DNA of 64,000 nt, taken from positions 1 through 64,000 of the forward strand of contig JALHFC010000006.1 of assembly GCA_022839445.1 (NCBI GenBank), read 5' to 3'. A program made the translations under genes and the position numbers. The notes beneath the pieces were generated by a model. That model saw only the letters and a list, made by a program, of their open reading frames with translations, had not been told where the DNA came from and did not search any database. Positions 36,942 through 47,102 of the stretch are shown here, one piece after another; position 1 is the stretch's first letter, and each line of letters starts with the position of its first letter. Source of the stretch: Pelotomaculum sp. Its GTDB lineage: Bacteria > Bacillota > Desulfotomaculia > Desulfotomaculales > Pelotomaculaceae.

Positions 36942-37844
36942 ATGATCCGAGTTCAGGTACCTGCCACCACGGCAAATATGGGTCCTGGTTTCGATTGCCT
37001 GGGTATGGCGCTGGAACTTTATAATACTGTTGAGATGGTTACCGCCTCCCGTGGACTTTCCATTGAAATATCAGGAGAAGGCGCGGCGGATATTCCAAGG
37101 GATGAGAGCAACCTGGTTTATCAGGCTGCCCGGTGCGTGTTTAACCAGGTTGGTTATTCCATGGCTGGTTTAAGGCTTCGCCTTTTAAACCAGATCCCAC
37201 TGGCGCGTGGGCTTGGCAGTAGCGCTGCGGCCATTGTCGGAGGGATTATCGCCGCCAACCTGCTTACCGGAGGGAAGCTCTCTACAAAAGAAATTATTAC
37301 CCTAGCCGGATCTATTGAAGGGCATCCGGATAATGTAGCGCCAGCCGTGTTGGGTGGAATAGTCGTCGCGGTTGGGGCGGACGGCGAAATTAAATGTTTA
37401 AAAATTAAGCCCCCTCACGGTTTGAAATGCGTGGTGGCATCGCCGGATTTTACTCTATTTACCAAGACTTCCAGGGATGCTGTTCCCAATCAGGTATCAT
37501 TTCAAGATGCGGTTTTTAACATAGGGCGTGTGGCCATGTTGGTGGCGGCGTTACAGCAGGGTGATTTAAGTTTTTTGGGCGTGGCGATGGAAGACCGGCT
37601 CCACCAGTCTTTTCGCTCACCCATGATTCCGGGATTGAAAAAAGTACTGGCTGCGGCAAAGTTGGCCGGGGCGAGGGGTGTTACCTTAAGCGGGGCGGGG
37701 CCTTCGCTGGTTGCCTTTGCAGACTCCAACCTGGAATTGATTGCCCGTGTCATGGGCGACACCTTCCGTGCCAACGGTGTAAAATCAAGGGTGATGATCC
37801 TAAAACCTAGCCCCGTCGGGGCTAGGGCGTTGGAAGTAAAGTAA
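36942..37844 (+). CDS. thrB: Homoserine kinase
   Basis: A 300-residue GHMP-family kinase that makes O-phosphohomoserine. The motifs are VPATTANMGPGFDCLGMAL, the ATP loop PLARGLGSSAAAIVGG and GVTLSGAGPSLVAF. ATG 36942 lies 9 nt after GGAGG; ATG 36933 is too close. thrC is not in the window. Confidence 0.95.
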   Translation: MIRVQVPATTANMGPGFDCLGMALELYNTVEMVTASRGLSIEISGEGAADIPRDESNLVYQAARCVFNQVGYSMAGLRLRLLNQIPLARGLGSSAAAIVGGIIAANLLTGGKLSTKEIITLAGSIEGHPDNVAPAVLGGIVVAVGADGEIKCLKIKPPHGLKCVVASPDFTLFTKTSRDAVPNQVSFQDAVFNIGRVAMLVAALQQGDLSFLGVAMEDRLHQSFRSPMIPGLKKVLAAAKLAGARGVTLSGAGPSLVAFADSNLELIARVMGDTFRANGVKSRVMILKPSPVGARALEVK

Positions 37845-37862
37845 AGGAAGGCGGTTTACTTA

Positions 37863-39077
37863 ATGATTGTAGTTCAAAAATACGGTGGCAGTTCAGTCGC
37901 CGACGCCGAACGCATTCGCCGGGTAGCCCGGCGGGTTGCCGCTACCCGTGCCGAGGGCCACGAAGTTGTGGTAGTTGTGTCGGCAATGGGGGACACAACC
38001 GACGAGATAATTCAACTTGTAAAGGAAATAACCGGGTGTCCCCCGGAAAGGGAAATGGATGTCGCCCTATCCACCGGGGAACAGGTTTCCATAGCGCTCC
38101 TGGCTATGGCCTTAAATGAGATGGGGGAACCGGTAACCTGTTTAACCGGCGCCCAGGCGGGAATATTAACGGACAGTTCGCATACCAGGGCAAAGATATT
38201 AAATGTCAATACCGGTCGCCTTCGGGTAGAATTGAAGCGGAAAAATATTATAGTGGTAGCCGGTTTTCAGGGGGTTGACCGTTTAGGCGACATTACTACA
38301 CTGGGCAGGGGCGGTTCCGATACTACTGCGGTTGCCCTCGCGGTAGCGCTAAAAGCTGATTTGTGCGAGATTTATACCGATGTTGACGGTGTTTATACCA
38401 CCGACCCGCGCCTTGTTCCCGAAGCCCGCAAACTGGAGGCGGTTTCCTACGAAGAAATGCTTGAGTTGGCCAACCTGGGGGCAGTCGTGCTTCATCACCG
38501 CGCAGTGGAATTGGCTATGGAGTATGGCGTGCCGCTGCATGTGCGTTCAAGCTTTAACTATAATAACGGAACGGTAGTAAAGGAGGCGGATTACTTGGAA
38601 AAGTCGCATGTGGTAACAGGGGTGGCGTGCGATATGAATGCTGCTAAGATCGGTATTTTTAATGTTTTTGACAAGCCGGGTATTGCTTTTACCTTATTTA
38701 AGGCCCTTGCGGATAAAAACATCAACGTCGACATGATCATTCAAAGCGCCATGCGCGATGAAAGGAATGACATTTCTTTTACCTGCTCGCAAGCGGACCT
38801 GAAAAAAGCGCTATCGGTTGTGGAAAGCCTAAAAATGAATTTGGGCGCCGACGGCTATACACACGACGAAGGTGTGGCCAAGGTTTCTATTGTAGGCGCC
38901 GGTATGGCCAGCAATCCCGGTGTCGCGGCCACGATGTTCGAGGCGCTTTATAGAGAAGGGATTAACCTGGAAATGATCAGCACCTCCGAGATAAAGGTTT
39001 CTTGTATAGTAAAAGATGAACAAGCCGCGAATGCTGTCCGTGCCTTGCACAAAGTATTTGAACTGGATCAAGGGTAG
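37863..39077 (+). CDS. lysC: Aspartate kinase
   Basis: A 404-residue enzyme that begins the aspartate family (Lys, Thr, Met). The kinase domain has VVQKYGGSSVAD, LSTGEQVS, TTLGRGGSDTTAVALA and YTDVDGVYTTDPR. Two C-terminal ACT domains (about 265-400) indicate feedback by Lys and/or Thr. The ribosome site is AAGGAAGG. Confidence 0.96.
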   Translation: MIVVQKYGGSSVADAERIRRVARRVAATRAEGHEVVVVVSAMGDTTDEIIQLVKEITGCPPEREMDVALSTGEQVSIALLAMALNEMGEPVTCLTGAQAGILTDSSHTRAKILNVNTGRLRVELKRKNIIVVAGFQGVDRLGDITTLGRGGSDTTAVALAVALKADLCEIYTDVDGVYTTDPRLVPEARKLEAVSYEEMLELANLGAVVLHHRAVELAMEYGVPLHVRSSFNYNNGTVVKEADYLEKSHVVTGVACDMNAAKIGIFNVFDKPGIAFTLFKALADKNINVDMIIQSAMRDERNDISFTCSQADLKKALSVVESLKMNLGADGYTHDEGVAKVSIVGAGMASNPGVAATMFEALYREGINLEMISTSEIKVSCIVKDEQAANAVRALHKVFELDQG

Positions 39078-39119
39078 ATCTTTTCTTATGCAACAGTTTG
39101 CCGGTATTTATTACTATTT

Positions 39120-39154
39120 AGCCCCTCAGTGAATGTGGGGCTATGTTTTTTATT
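39120..39154 (+). terminator. lysC terminator
   Basis: AGCCCC (39120-39125) and GGGGCT (39137-39142), then ATGTTTTTTATTT. It ends the hom-thrB-lysC operon. Confidence 0.8.
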
Positions 39155-39349
39155 TAATTCAGGTCATTAAGAGTGTTGCCCAAACCAGTCAGCCAAAACC
39201 GCCAGTGGTTCAATTGGCGGGGGGGGGCTATGACGGCTGCGGTGATTTCCCTGCTTGGCACGGCTATCTGTATGCTCGTTGGACCGGCGCCCCGCAGGGA
39301 TGAGTATAAAATCCCCCAATAAAACCTTGAGAGACGCCAAAATGTTAGT

Positions 39350-40942
39350 TTAGTTTGCGGCATTCCCTGCCGCTATATTACCGTTTTTAGACAGGCCTGG
39401 CGACGGGGCCGGTTTTTTAGCCTTTTTTCCGGGTTTGCCGAGAAAGAACCCGCACGGTATGGCTATTAGGATAAAGATTGTGGCTAGAATAAAAGTGTCG
39501 TCTATGGCACGGACCATAGATTCCCGGGCGACAGCTGCGCTGATGACGGACAACGCGGCGCTACCGGCGCCCGATCCTACCCCGGCACCCGCAAGGTAGC
39601 CTTGTAACTGGCTGACTATAGAGGCGGCGTGGGAGTCTATGGATATGGATTCCGATAGGCGGGCATAGTGGAAGACCTGCCTGTTTTGCATTGTAGCGGT
39701 AAGTATGGCTATACCAAAGGAGCCTGCTACCTGGCGAATAACATTATTTAAGGCGGAAGCCCTTGCGATTTGGTTCATGGGGACGGTGTTCATGCCGGCG
39801 GTAGTGACCGGCATCATGGCCAGGCCCATGCCGATGGACCTGAATACCGTGTCAAAGATTATTTTGGCGTTACTTGTATTAATATTGATGTGGTGCAAAT
39901 TCCACGTTCCCCAAGCTGTAATGATCAGTCCTACTACAACCAGGGTTTTAGCTCCGAAGCGGTCGAACAGGAAACCACTGATTGGCATCATTACAGCTGT
40001 TGCCAGGGCGGCCGGCATCAGTAGCAGGCCGGTGTCAAAAGGTGTAAGCAACATCAGGTTCTGAGTGAAAAGGGGTATTAAAAACACCCCGCCAAAAAGC
40101 CCGATTGTGATCATGCTGCCGGCAAAGACACTTATGGAAAACACAGTATTTTTAAACAGCCTTAAGTTTAGCATCGGGTTTTCTTGGGTGAGTTCAACAA
40201 TAATAAACAGGAGCAGGGCAAAGAATGAGAAGACGAAAAGGGTAACAATATAAAACGATGTCCAGCCTTCCTTGTGGCCTTGACTCAACGCCAGGAGTAG
40301 GGTAAAACAACCTGCCGTGGACAGGAGAAAACCCGGGACGTCTAGTTTTGAGCCCTTTTGTAGCGGGCTTTCAGGTAGCAAAAGGTGGACCAGGACTACG
40401 CCGATAATTCCTACGGGAACGTTGATCGTGAAAAGAAACCGCCAGTTGAAATGATCGACGATATAACCGCCCAGGGTGGGGCCTATGGCCGGTGCGCATA
40501 CTGCCGCCATACCCCAGACGCCCAGAGCAAGTCCTATTTTTTCCCTGGGCACGATCCTGTATACGATGGCCATGCTGATGGGCATCATCGCCCCGCCACC
40601 GATCCCCTGGATCACCCTGGCCGCCACCATCGATCCGTTGTTCCAGGCTAGGCTGCACAGCACGGAGCCTGCTGTGAAAATTAACATAGAAACCAGGTAA
40701 ACCCGCTTCGTGCCAAGCCTGTCGCCGAGATAACCGGAAACCGGGATAACCATTCCTGAAACAAGCATATATGCAGTTAAAATCCACTGGATTTTGTCAG
40801 CCTGTACACCAAAAATGGCCATCAATTTGGGGAGCGCTACGTTTATGGAGCTATTATTTAGTATAGCAGCGAAAGCGCCGATTACTACTACCATTAGCGG
40901 TACCCAGAACGAATCCCGGTTGGCTGTACTTTGTTGTTCCAC
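39350..40942 (-). CDS. DHA2-family MFS multidrug exporter, EmrB/QacA type
   Basis: A 530-residue membrane protein with about 14 helices, the DHA2 drug:H+ antiporter layout. Typical motifs are INVALPKLMAIF in helix 1, GYLGDRLGTKR (motif A) and GIGGGAMMPISMAIV. The C-terminus is a basic tail. No EmrA-like partner or regulator lies beside it, so the substrate is unknown. Confidence 0.9.
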   Translation of the reverse strand: MEQQSTANRDSFWVPLMVVVIGAFAAILNNSSINVALPKLMAIFGVQADKIQWILTAYMLVSGMVIPVSGYLGDRLGTKRVYLVSMLIFTAGSVLCSLAWNNGSMVAARVIQGIGGGAMMPISMAIVYRIVPREKIGLALGVWGMAAVCAPAIGPTLGGYIVDHFNWRFLFTINVPVGIIGVVLVHLLLPESPLQKGSKLDVPGFLLSTAGCFTLLLALSQGHKEGWTSFYIVTLFVFSFFALLLFIIVELTQENPMLNLRLFKNTVFSISVFAGSMITIGLFGGVFLIPLFTQNLMLLTPFDTGLLLMPAALATAVMMPISGFLFDRFGAKTLVVVGLIITAWGTWNLHHININTSNAKIIFDTVFRSIGMGLAMMPVTTAGMNTVPMNQIARASALNNVIRQVAGSFGIAILTATMQNRQVFHYARLSESISIDSHAASIVSQLQGYLAGAGVGSGAGSAALSVISAAVARESMVRAIDDTFILATIFILIAIPCGFFLGKPGKKAKKPAPSPGLSKNGNIAAGNAAN

Positions 40943-41099
40943 AAGGGCACCCCTTGCCGTTACTATTTAAGATACTAAACAACCGGCGCATTTAATTATT
41001 AACAAACTAAATAATACCACCTTACTTAGGCGTTGTCTATCTATTAGATTAATAACCGGCAAAGCAGGCTGTTATCTTGCAGTACCGGCTTTTTTTAAA

Positions 41100-42208
41100 T
41101 TAACCCCGGATGAAGTAGTCCATCAATTCATGCCCGGGGATTACTAAGCCGCTACTTGCCGCGGCATCTTCGCTAAAGGTCTGGATTTCGTTTTTGTTGT
41201 CTTGCCCTTTGGTGTAGATGGCAAACGGCACCGGATCGTTTGAATGAGTTAAGGTGCTGATTGGGGTTGGATGGTCAGGCAGCAGCGCTATTTTATAGGT
41301 ATCGTATTGATTAAGTCCTTCTAAAATCATGCCCAGCACCGAATCCACCATTTCAATGGCCTTAATCTTGGTTTCGACCTCTCCCCTGTGTGACGCCGCG
41401 TCCGGCGCCTCAATGTGGACATAAATGAAATCCTTGCCCTTTGCCAGTTCATTCATGGCGGCCAGCACATCCAGGCCGGCGCAGGCACCGATACCTTTGA
41501 TCAGGTCGACTGCCGATATTACGGATCCGGTAAGGCGGTACTTGTCATAAAACTTTGGCAGCGCGGGTTTTTTCCCCTGGCCCCAGAACCAAATGGCATT
41601 AGCCGGTCTTAATCCCGTCGCGATCCTTTTCTGGTTGACCGGATGGCCGGATAAAAATGTATTGCTTTCCTTCATTAAACGTAAAAGTGTTTCGCTGCCC
41701 TCGGCTTTGGGCAGGTGAGGCGCGATAACCCGTCCTGATATGTCATGGGGCGGTGTGAGGTCCGTGCCGGTGGTCCCGCCTTTCCACACCAGGAGGTGCC
41801 TGAATCCAAATCCGGCGTGAAAACACAATTCCTCGTTGCCGAGGCGTATATTGACTTCCCTGATTAATTCCCCGGACTCGCGGGTTGTGATTTCGTCGGC
41901 GCTATAATCCACCATTATTTTATCTTCATAGATGTCCTCTCCGGAAAGCGTAACCAGGTCGCTTCCAGGGGAGAACGTCCGGTATAGTATTTTTGCGGGT
42001 CATACCCCATCACCGAAAGGTTGGCAACGTCACTCCCCGGGGGAAATCCTTCCGGTACAGTCACGGCCATTCCGATTTTTCCTTTGGATGCCAGGAAGTC
42101 CATGTTAGGTGTGCGGGCATACTGAAGGGGTGTTTTCCCGTCCAGACCGGCTATTTCCTTGTCGGCCATACCGTCGCCCAGTAAAACCACATATTTCATA
42201 GCAGTCAC
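41100..42208 (-). pseudogene. apgM: 2,3-bisphosphoglycerate-independent phosphoglycerate mutase (archaeal type), broken
   Basis: The ApgM family converts 3- and 2-phosphoglycerate in glycolysis. The N-terminal part (42208 down to about 41965) reads [16 protein letters not shown], with [13 protein letters not shown] and YTGRSPLEA. The rest, in another frame, reads [23 protein letters not shown] and continues to 41100 with YVHIEAPDAASHRGE and LLPDHPTP. At about 41960-41966 some 16-20 expected residues are missing and the frame changes. Each half retains metal-binding motifs, but one polypeptide cannot be made. It is transcribed away from the AtuA-like gene. Confidence 0.85.
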
Positions 42209-42285
42209 CTTCTATTATAGTTTATAGCGAAAATACTCCTATTTATTTTACCCGGAAACGCTGTTTAATCGTGGTTTTTATAGTG

Positions 42286-42313
42286 TTGATTTTCCCTCCG
42301 GCAGTGATAAAAT
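42286..42313 (+). promoter_or_regulatory. Predicted promoter of the AtuA-like/DUF4387 operon
   Basis: TTGATT (42286-42291), a 16-nt spacer and TAAAAT (42308-42313), 24 nt before the ATG. Confidence 0.6.
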
Positions 42314-42336
42314 GATCAGGAAAGGAGGGTGCTGCG

Positions 42337-43633
42337 ATGACTGCGATGAAAGAGATGCTAATTTTATCCCCAACGGCTATCCTTGGGTATGGATTTCCGC
42401 TTGATTCGTTCTATGAGGGTTTAAAAGAGCGACCTCATGCCATAGCCGTAGATGCGGGTTCTACCGACCCGGGCCCGTATTACCTGGGCGCCGGGGAATC
42501 TTTTACAAACCGGAATGCTGTAAAGCGGGATCTGGAATTAATTATGGAAGCTGCGGTTAGCCGTAAAATACCGAGAACCCCACTTGAAAAGAGATTATGA
42601 TCTCATAATGGAGGTATCGCGGCGGAAGAACCTGCATTTCAGGCTGGCCTTGATTCACGCCGAAGTAGGCAGGGAAAGGGTCAGGAGATCCCTGAGAGAA
42701 GGTAAAGTCGTGCCTTTGGGTCCCGCGCCGCCCCTGCAAGAGGAAGATTTGGACAACACGGTCAGGATTGTAGGGCAGATGGGCGTTGAGCCACTGACAG
42801 GCGCGCTGGAGGCCGGAGCGGATGTGGTTGTGGCCGGCCGGGCATACGATCCGTCAGTTTTTGCCGCCCCCCATATGGGCAAGATTTTGGAATGCGGCGC
42901 CATTGCCGCCATACCTGGCAGCGGCAGCGACTGCCTCATGGGATGTCTGGGGGAGGAGTATTTCGAGGTTTGGCCGTTGAACCCGGTCAGGTGCTGTACG
43001 GTTACCTCTGTGGCCGCCCATACCTTGTATGAAAAAACCAACCCGCTTTTACTGCCTGGTCCCGGGGGTTATCTGGACCTGAAAGAGGCAAAGTTTACGC
43101 AGGTGAGTGAAAACCGGGTAAGGGTGACGGGGAGCAAGTTTATCCCTTCGGACAGGTATACTGTCAAACTGGAAGGTGTGAAGAAGGCCGGTTACAGGAC
43201 AGTTAGCATCGCCGGTTGCCGCGACCCGGTCATGGTAAGGGAAATCGACCGGGTGACCGGGTTGGTAAAAGAAAGGACACGGGATAATTTCGCCGCTGCA
43301 GGTTATGAATATACCCTCGATTTTAAGCTATATGGCATAAACGGTGTGATGGGGAAGCTGGAGCCGGAGCAGGCTCCTCACCCTCGTGAACTTGGTGTCG
43401 TAATTGAGGCTGTGGCCCAAACTCAGGAAGTTGCCGACACTATCTGCAGCTTTGCCCGGTCAACTATGCTCCACTGCAGTTATCCCGGCCGTATTGCCAC
43501 GGCCGGCAACCTGGCTTTCCCGTTCTCACCGTCGGATTTCAGGGGTGGGGAGGTATACCGGTTCAGTGTCTACCACCTAATGGAAGTGGACGATCCTTTT
43601 GAGCTTTTTCCGATGGAAATGATAGATGTTTAA
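42337..43633 (+). pseudogene. AtuA-like (DUF1446) protein gene broken by a small deletion and frameshift
   Basis: The family includes AtuA of acyclic-terpene catabolism, but in anaerobes the role is open. The first part (42337 to about 42570) has LSPTAILGYGFP and VDAGSTDPGPYYLGAG. The second part runs in another frame from about 42571 (EPHLKRDYDLIMEV, LALIHAE, VVAGRAYDPSVFAAP) to 43633. About 11 residues, probably a glycine-rich loop normally found before EPHL, are missing between them. The second frame alone could start at TTG 42584. The DUF4387 partner follows 23 nt later. Confidence 0.8.
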
Positions 43634-43656
43634 TTAAATATTAAGGATGAATAATA

Positions 43657-43983
43657 ATGAGATACATAAAAATTACAGATCTGGCCAGTGTAATCCGCAG
43701 TAAAAATGCCGGTCCCTATGAACTGACTCTCGATATTATCTTTAATAGCAAGGAATCTTTTGAGCTGGCCCGGCGGTCGGGGATGTTTAAACATGAGCTG
43801 TTTGCAAAACTGTACGGTATCGATATTGAAAATGTAATAGGTGTGGTGGAGTTCGAGCCGGCCAACGCTATCAAGGCGACGATCAAACGCCCGGTCGTTT
43901 CCGGTGCGCTAGGTGAGACCGATGTTTACGGCTCACAGCAGCACGCCCCGCTTCTCGGACTGGAGGTGCCGGTAGGAAATTAA
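43657..43983 (+). CDS. DUF4387 family protein
   Basis: A 108-residue soluble protein of the DUF4387 family, regularly encoded right after AtuA-like proteins, sometimes fused to them. It has ITDLASVIRSKNAGPYELTLDI and a C-terminal segment GSQQHAPLLGLEVPVG. It probably forms a complex with the AtuA-like subunit. It is intact, although its partner is broken. Confidence 0.88.
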   Translation: MRYIKITDLASVIRSKNAGPYELTLDIIFNSKESFELARRSGMFKHELFAKLYGIDIENVIGVVEFEPANAIKATIKRPVVSGALGETDVYGSQQHAPLLGLEVPVGN

Positions 43984-44218
43984 AGTGCCGGATTAAGTAA
44001 AACGCCCGAGGGGTTACGATGAACCACACGGTGAATAAACTTAAATACACATGAAATAAACTAAAGAGGTGATTGCTTCGGGCCGGCGTATTGGTTAATT
44101 TGCCCGGTGGGTTTCCATGCGCTGGGGTTGGCAATATAGAGACCGTATAAATATGTAATATAGTGCTGACCCCCCAGGTTGCAGGAAACGAATTTGTTTT
44201 TGCCTTAGGTGAATGTTA

Positions 44219-45382
44219 TCAAGCCGTAGTATGAGCGTATTGTTTTAACCGTTTCCTTGCAGCCGTCAGGGTGACCGTTAACACAACGGCGCCCAGTAGG
44301 TAGGGCATATTTGCGCTCAAGTCAAAGAACGCGCCCCCGGTTATTGGACCGAGAATGCGGCCCAGGCTGTCGAAAGACTGCATTATTCCTACCGAAGCGC
44401 CCTGCCCGTCGCCGGCAGTTTTTGTTACAAGTGACGAAACGCTGGGGCGTAACAGGGAGTTCCCGGCGCTGAACACACAGGCGAAGGCAACCAGCGCGGC
44501 CACGCTGGGCGCCGCCAGGAGCAGCAAAAAGCCTAATATGGAAATGGCAATGCCGGAAATAATCACCCTGGCGTCACCGAAACTCTTGACCAGCCTGCCA
44601 ATCAGCCCGGCCTGAATAGCAACGCTCAGCACACCAAGAATGGTAAAAAATATTCCCATTTCCCTGGGGCCAAACCCTACCCGCGCTGCTGCAAAGAGAG
44701 CAAAGGTGCTTTCAAACATGGCCATGGTAAAGCTAACTATAAAGGCCAGGGCGAAAAGGGGAAACTGTGGGTTTTTAAAAACATCCAGGCTTAGTTTGCG
44801 CCCTGTGCTACGGGGTTGGCCGCCGGGTGACAGAGATTCCGGCAGCAGGAAGTAAGCAAAGGGGAGAGTAAGTAGAGCCAGCCCCCCGGCGACAAAAAAA
44901 GGCATGGAAAAACCGTAGTGGCCCAGCCACCCTCCCATGGCAGGCCCGAAGATCATGCCCAGTCCCATTGCCGCCCCCATTATGCCCATGCCCCCGGCCC
45001 TGTTTTCGCTGTCGGTAATATCAGCGATATAGGCCATCGCCGTAGGTAGGGTGGCCGAGGAGATCATACCTGACAGCAATCGTGCCGCAAACAGCATCCA
45101 TAAGTGGGTGGAAAGGCCGAACATTATAAAGGTAATGCCGTACCCGCTCAAGCCGATCAATAGCACCGGGCGTCGACCGATCCGGTCGGAAAGCCTTCCC
45201 CACATGGGCGCAAAAAAGAATTGCATCAGAGAGTATGATGCCATCAGAAAACCCAGCGCCGTAGGACTGCCGTTTAAGTGCACTACGAAAAAAGGCAGGA
45301 GCGGGATAATAATCCCGAAGCCGACCATAACCAGAAACAGGCTGGTGAACAGGACGGCTATCTCCTTGCTGTGGTTTTTCAT
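44219..45382 (-). CDS. MFS transporter, DHA1 (TetA-like) family
   Basis: A 387-residue exporter with about 12 helices. Motif A is GRLSDRIGRRPVLLIG and motif C is GAAMGLGMIFGPAMGG, as in drug:H+ antiporters. The start is ATG 45382; the upstream GTG frame contains the AGGAGG ribosome site itself. The GH3 gene is upstream in the same direction, 34 nt away, so they may form an operon. Confidence 0.9.
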   Translation of the reverse strand: MKNHSKEIAVLFTSLFLVMVGFGIIIPLLPFFVVHLNGSPTALGFLMASYSLMQFFFAPMWGRLSDRIGRRPVLLIGLSGYGITFIMFGLSTHLWMLFAARLLSGMISSATLPTAMAYIADITDSENRAGGMGIMGAAMGLGMIFGPAMGGWLGHYGFSMPFFVAGGLALLTLPFAYFLLPESLSPGGQPRSTGRKLSLDVFKNPQFPLFALAFIVSFTMAMFESTFALFAAARVGFGPREMGIFFTILGVLSVAIQAGLIGRLVKSFGDARVIISGIAISILGFLLLLAAPSVAALVAFACVFSAGNSLLRPSVSSLVTKTAGDGQGASVGIMQSFDSLGRILGPITGGAFFDLSANMPYLLGAVVLTVTLTAARKRLKQYAHTTA

Positions 45383-45416
45383 GTAACCGGGCGACCTCCT
45401 CACATCAGAGTTAAAT

Positions 45417-47102
45417 TTACACGGGACTATTTAAGGTGCGCTCCCTTAAAAAATTCGCCAGTTCCCCGTCCCGTATTAGCCTGGGTATTTTTAGTTGGTT
45501 TGCTGAAGCTCCCTTTTCCATAAGTATCTTTGCCAAGCGATCAAAAGTTCCTGCCTTAACAAATATTAATTTGAGAGGCGCGATGCGTCCCGCCCGGCGG
45601 GCGGCCAGATAACGTGGATTGGCCCGGCCAATAGTCTCCTCCAGGATACCGGGGCAGCGGGTTGCGCCGGACAGCCCTGCCGGATTATTCACTTCTACAA
45701 AAAAGATATACCTTCCCGGGGAGATATCGTAATCCGCCATAGTGGTAAAATCAACAAGTTCGTGTCCCCATTGCTTAACGGCTTGTGACAGGGCGCGGCA
45801 GACAGCCTGCTCGGACGTTTTTTCACCGGCTAGGTTGATCAACTGGCCTCGCCGGTACAAAAACTCGATCACCGGGCTTTGGTGATAGTAGCCGGTCATT
45901 TTTACAATGTCCCCGAGCCGGTAGCGGTAGAGGCCTGCCAAATTGGTAACTACCACTTCGTATTTTTTCCCTGCGGACAACTGATCCAGGTCCAGTGCGA
46001 CGGGGTTGGGGCTATCCATCTCATTAAAAGGTATAAACTCGTGGTAGGCCGTTCGGGGTGTGACAACATAGCTGGGCTCTCCCGGCTTCAGACTGACGCC
46101 GATGATGGCCTCCGTCGAGGCGTATACCGCAGAGTGGATAGGCAAATCAAGAATATAAAAACGTAATTTATCAACATAAATGCTAAAATCGCCGCCGGCC
46201 ACACAATTCAGATAAAGCAGGCCGGGCCAGACTCGTTTGGCAATCCCCTCAAAGCCGCGCTCAAATTCCTTGTCTATGGCATCAGCCCTGGCCGGATTAG
46301 GGTGCAATTTCTTTTCCAGGCAACTTCTTATTTGCGGGTCTAAATCCATGCCTTTGGAAATCGTTCCCCTGGCAATGTCTTCAACCAGGTTTTCGCCGGT
46401 TTTTTCCATATGTTTAAAAAGATTAAGAACATGGGCGGTAAAAGTTGAACCGATATACATTAGATTTTTTTCCTTTAAGGCAAATAAAAGGTGCAGGTAA
46501 TTGGCGTCCGGTTGATTGGTTATCTGTAAAATTTCCGGTGGCGAGGTCCAAAGATAAGGTATGACCCGCTTCATTGACATCATTCCCCCGGATGTGCCTG
46601 CTCCCGTGGGTATGCCGCCCCTGGTTAAGCCCGACGTAACCGTGTTCATCAGGATCAGTCCCTTGTCGAAGCGGCGTGAATCTGGGATGGTATTGAACAA
46701 GACGCCTTGGATTAACAGGCCCATGTGCCCAGATACTACCCGGCGGGCGCGGGAAGTAATGGGTATCAGTTTTTGGCTGCCCGTGGTTCCGGAAGTAAGT
46801 CCGAAATATTTAACCGGTTCGGAGGTTAGTATATTGCACTTGCCTTCAGCCATTTTGTCAATATATTCTTTATAATCTTCATAAGTGGCCAGGGGGACGG
46901 CAGCTTTGTATTCTTGTTTCGTTAATATTTGAGCAAAATTGTAACGGCGGCCGTATTCGGTGTCTTTATTTATATCCAGGATATTTTTTAAGACACTTTC
47001 ATTCACTGCCATGGCCCGGCGGGTATCCCCGTCAAATCTCTTCCAGTAAGCGCCGGCGGCAGTATTCATGGCAAAACCAACTGCTTTTTGTAAGATGCCC
47101 AT
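45417..47102 (-). CDS. GH3-family acyl-acid ligase
   Basis: A 561-residue protein of the GH3 family, adenylating enzymes known in plants for joining auxin or jasmonate to amino acids. The ATP motif FGLTSGTTGSQKLIPIT and the YRYRLGDIVKMTG and INLAGEKTSEQAV segments are clear. Bacterial members have mostly unknown substrates. The downstream MFS gene could export a product, which is inference only. Confidence 0.9.
   Translation of the reverse strand: MGILQKAVGFAMNTAAGAYWKRFDGDTRRAMAVNESVLKNILDINKDTEYGRRYNFAQILTKQEYKAAVPLATYEDYKEYIDKMAEGKCNILTSEPVKYFGLTSGTTGSQKLIPITSRARRVVSGHMGLLIQGVLFNTIPDSRRFDKGLILMNTVTSGLTRGGIPTGAGTSGGMMSMKRVIPYLWTSPPEILQITNQPDANYLHLLFALKEKNLMYIGSTFTAHVLNLFKHMEKTGENLVEDIARGTISKGMDLDPQIRSCLEKKLHPNPARADAIDKEFERGFEGIAKRVWPGLLYLNCVAGGDFSIYVDKLRFYILDLPIHSAVYASTEAIIGVSLKPGEPSYVVTPRTAYHEFIPFNEMDSPNPVALDLDQLSAGKKYEVVVTNLAGLYRYRLGDIVKMTGYYHQSPVIEFLYRRGQLINLAGEKTSEQAVCRALSQAVKQWGHELVDFTTMADYDISPGRYIFFVEVNNPAGLSGATRCPGILEETIGRANPRYLAARRAGRIAPLKLIFVKAGTFDRLAKILMEKGASANQLKIPRLIRDGELANFLRERTLNSPV

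Noticed and set aside
39154..39363. Minus-strand ORF between lysC and the DHA2 exporter gene
   Set aside because: It crosses the lysC terminator region, overlaps the exporter gene end, and its translation is not protein-like.
40943..41099. Terminator between apgM and the DHA2 exporter gene
   Set aside because: The two ACCGGC words are direct, not inverted, repeats, so no stem forms.
42584..43633. Second AtuA-like frame as an independent intact gene
   Set aside because: It lacks the N-terminal nucleotide-like fold that is encoded just upstream in the other frame; a broken single gene explains both.
44085..44165. Short TTG frame with AAAGAGGTGAT upstream, after DUF4387
   Set aside because: Only about 26 codons, no recognisable sequence, and it opposes the MFS gene; probably chance.
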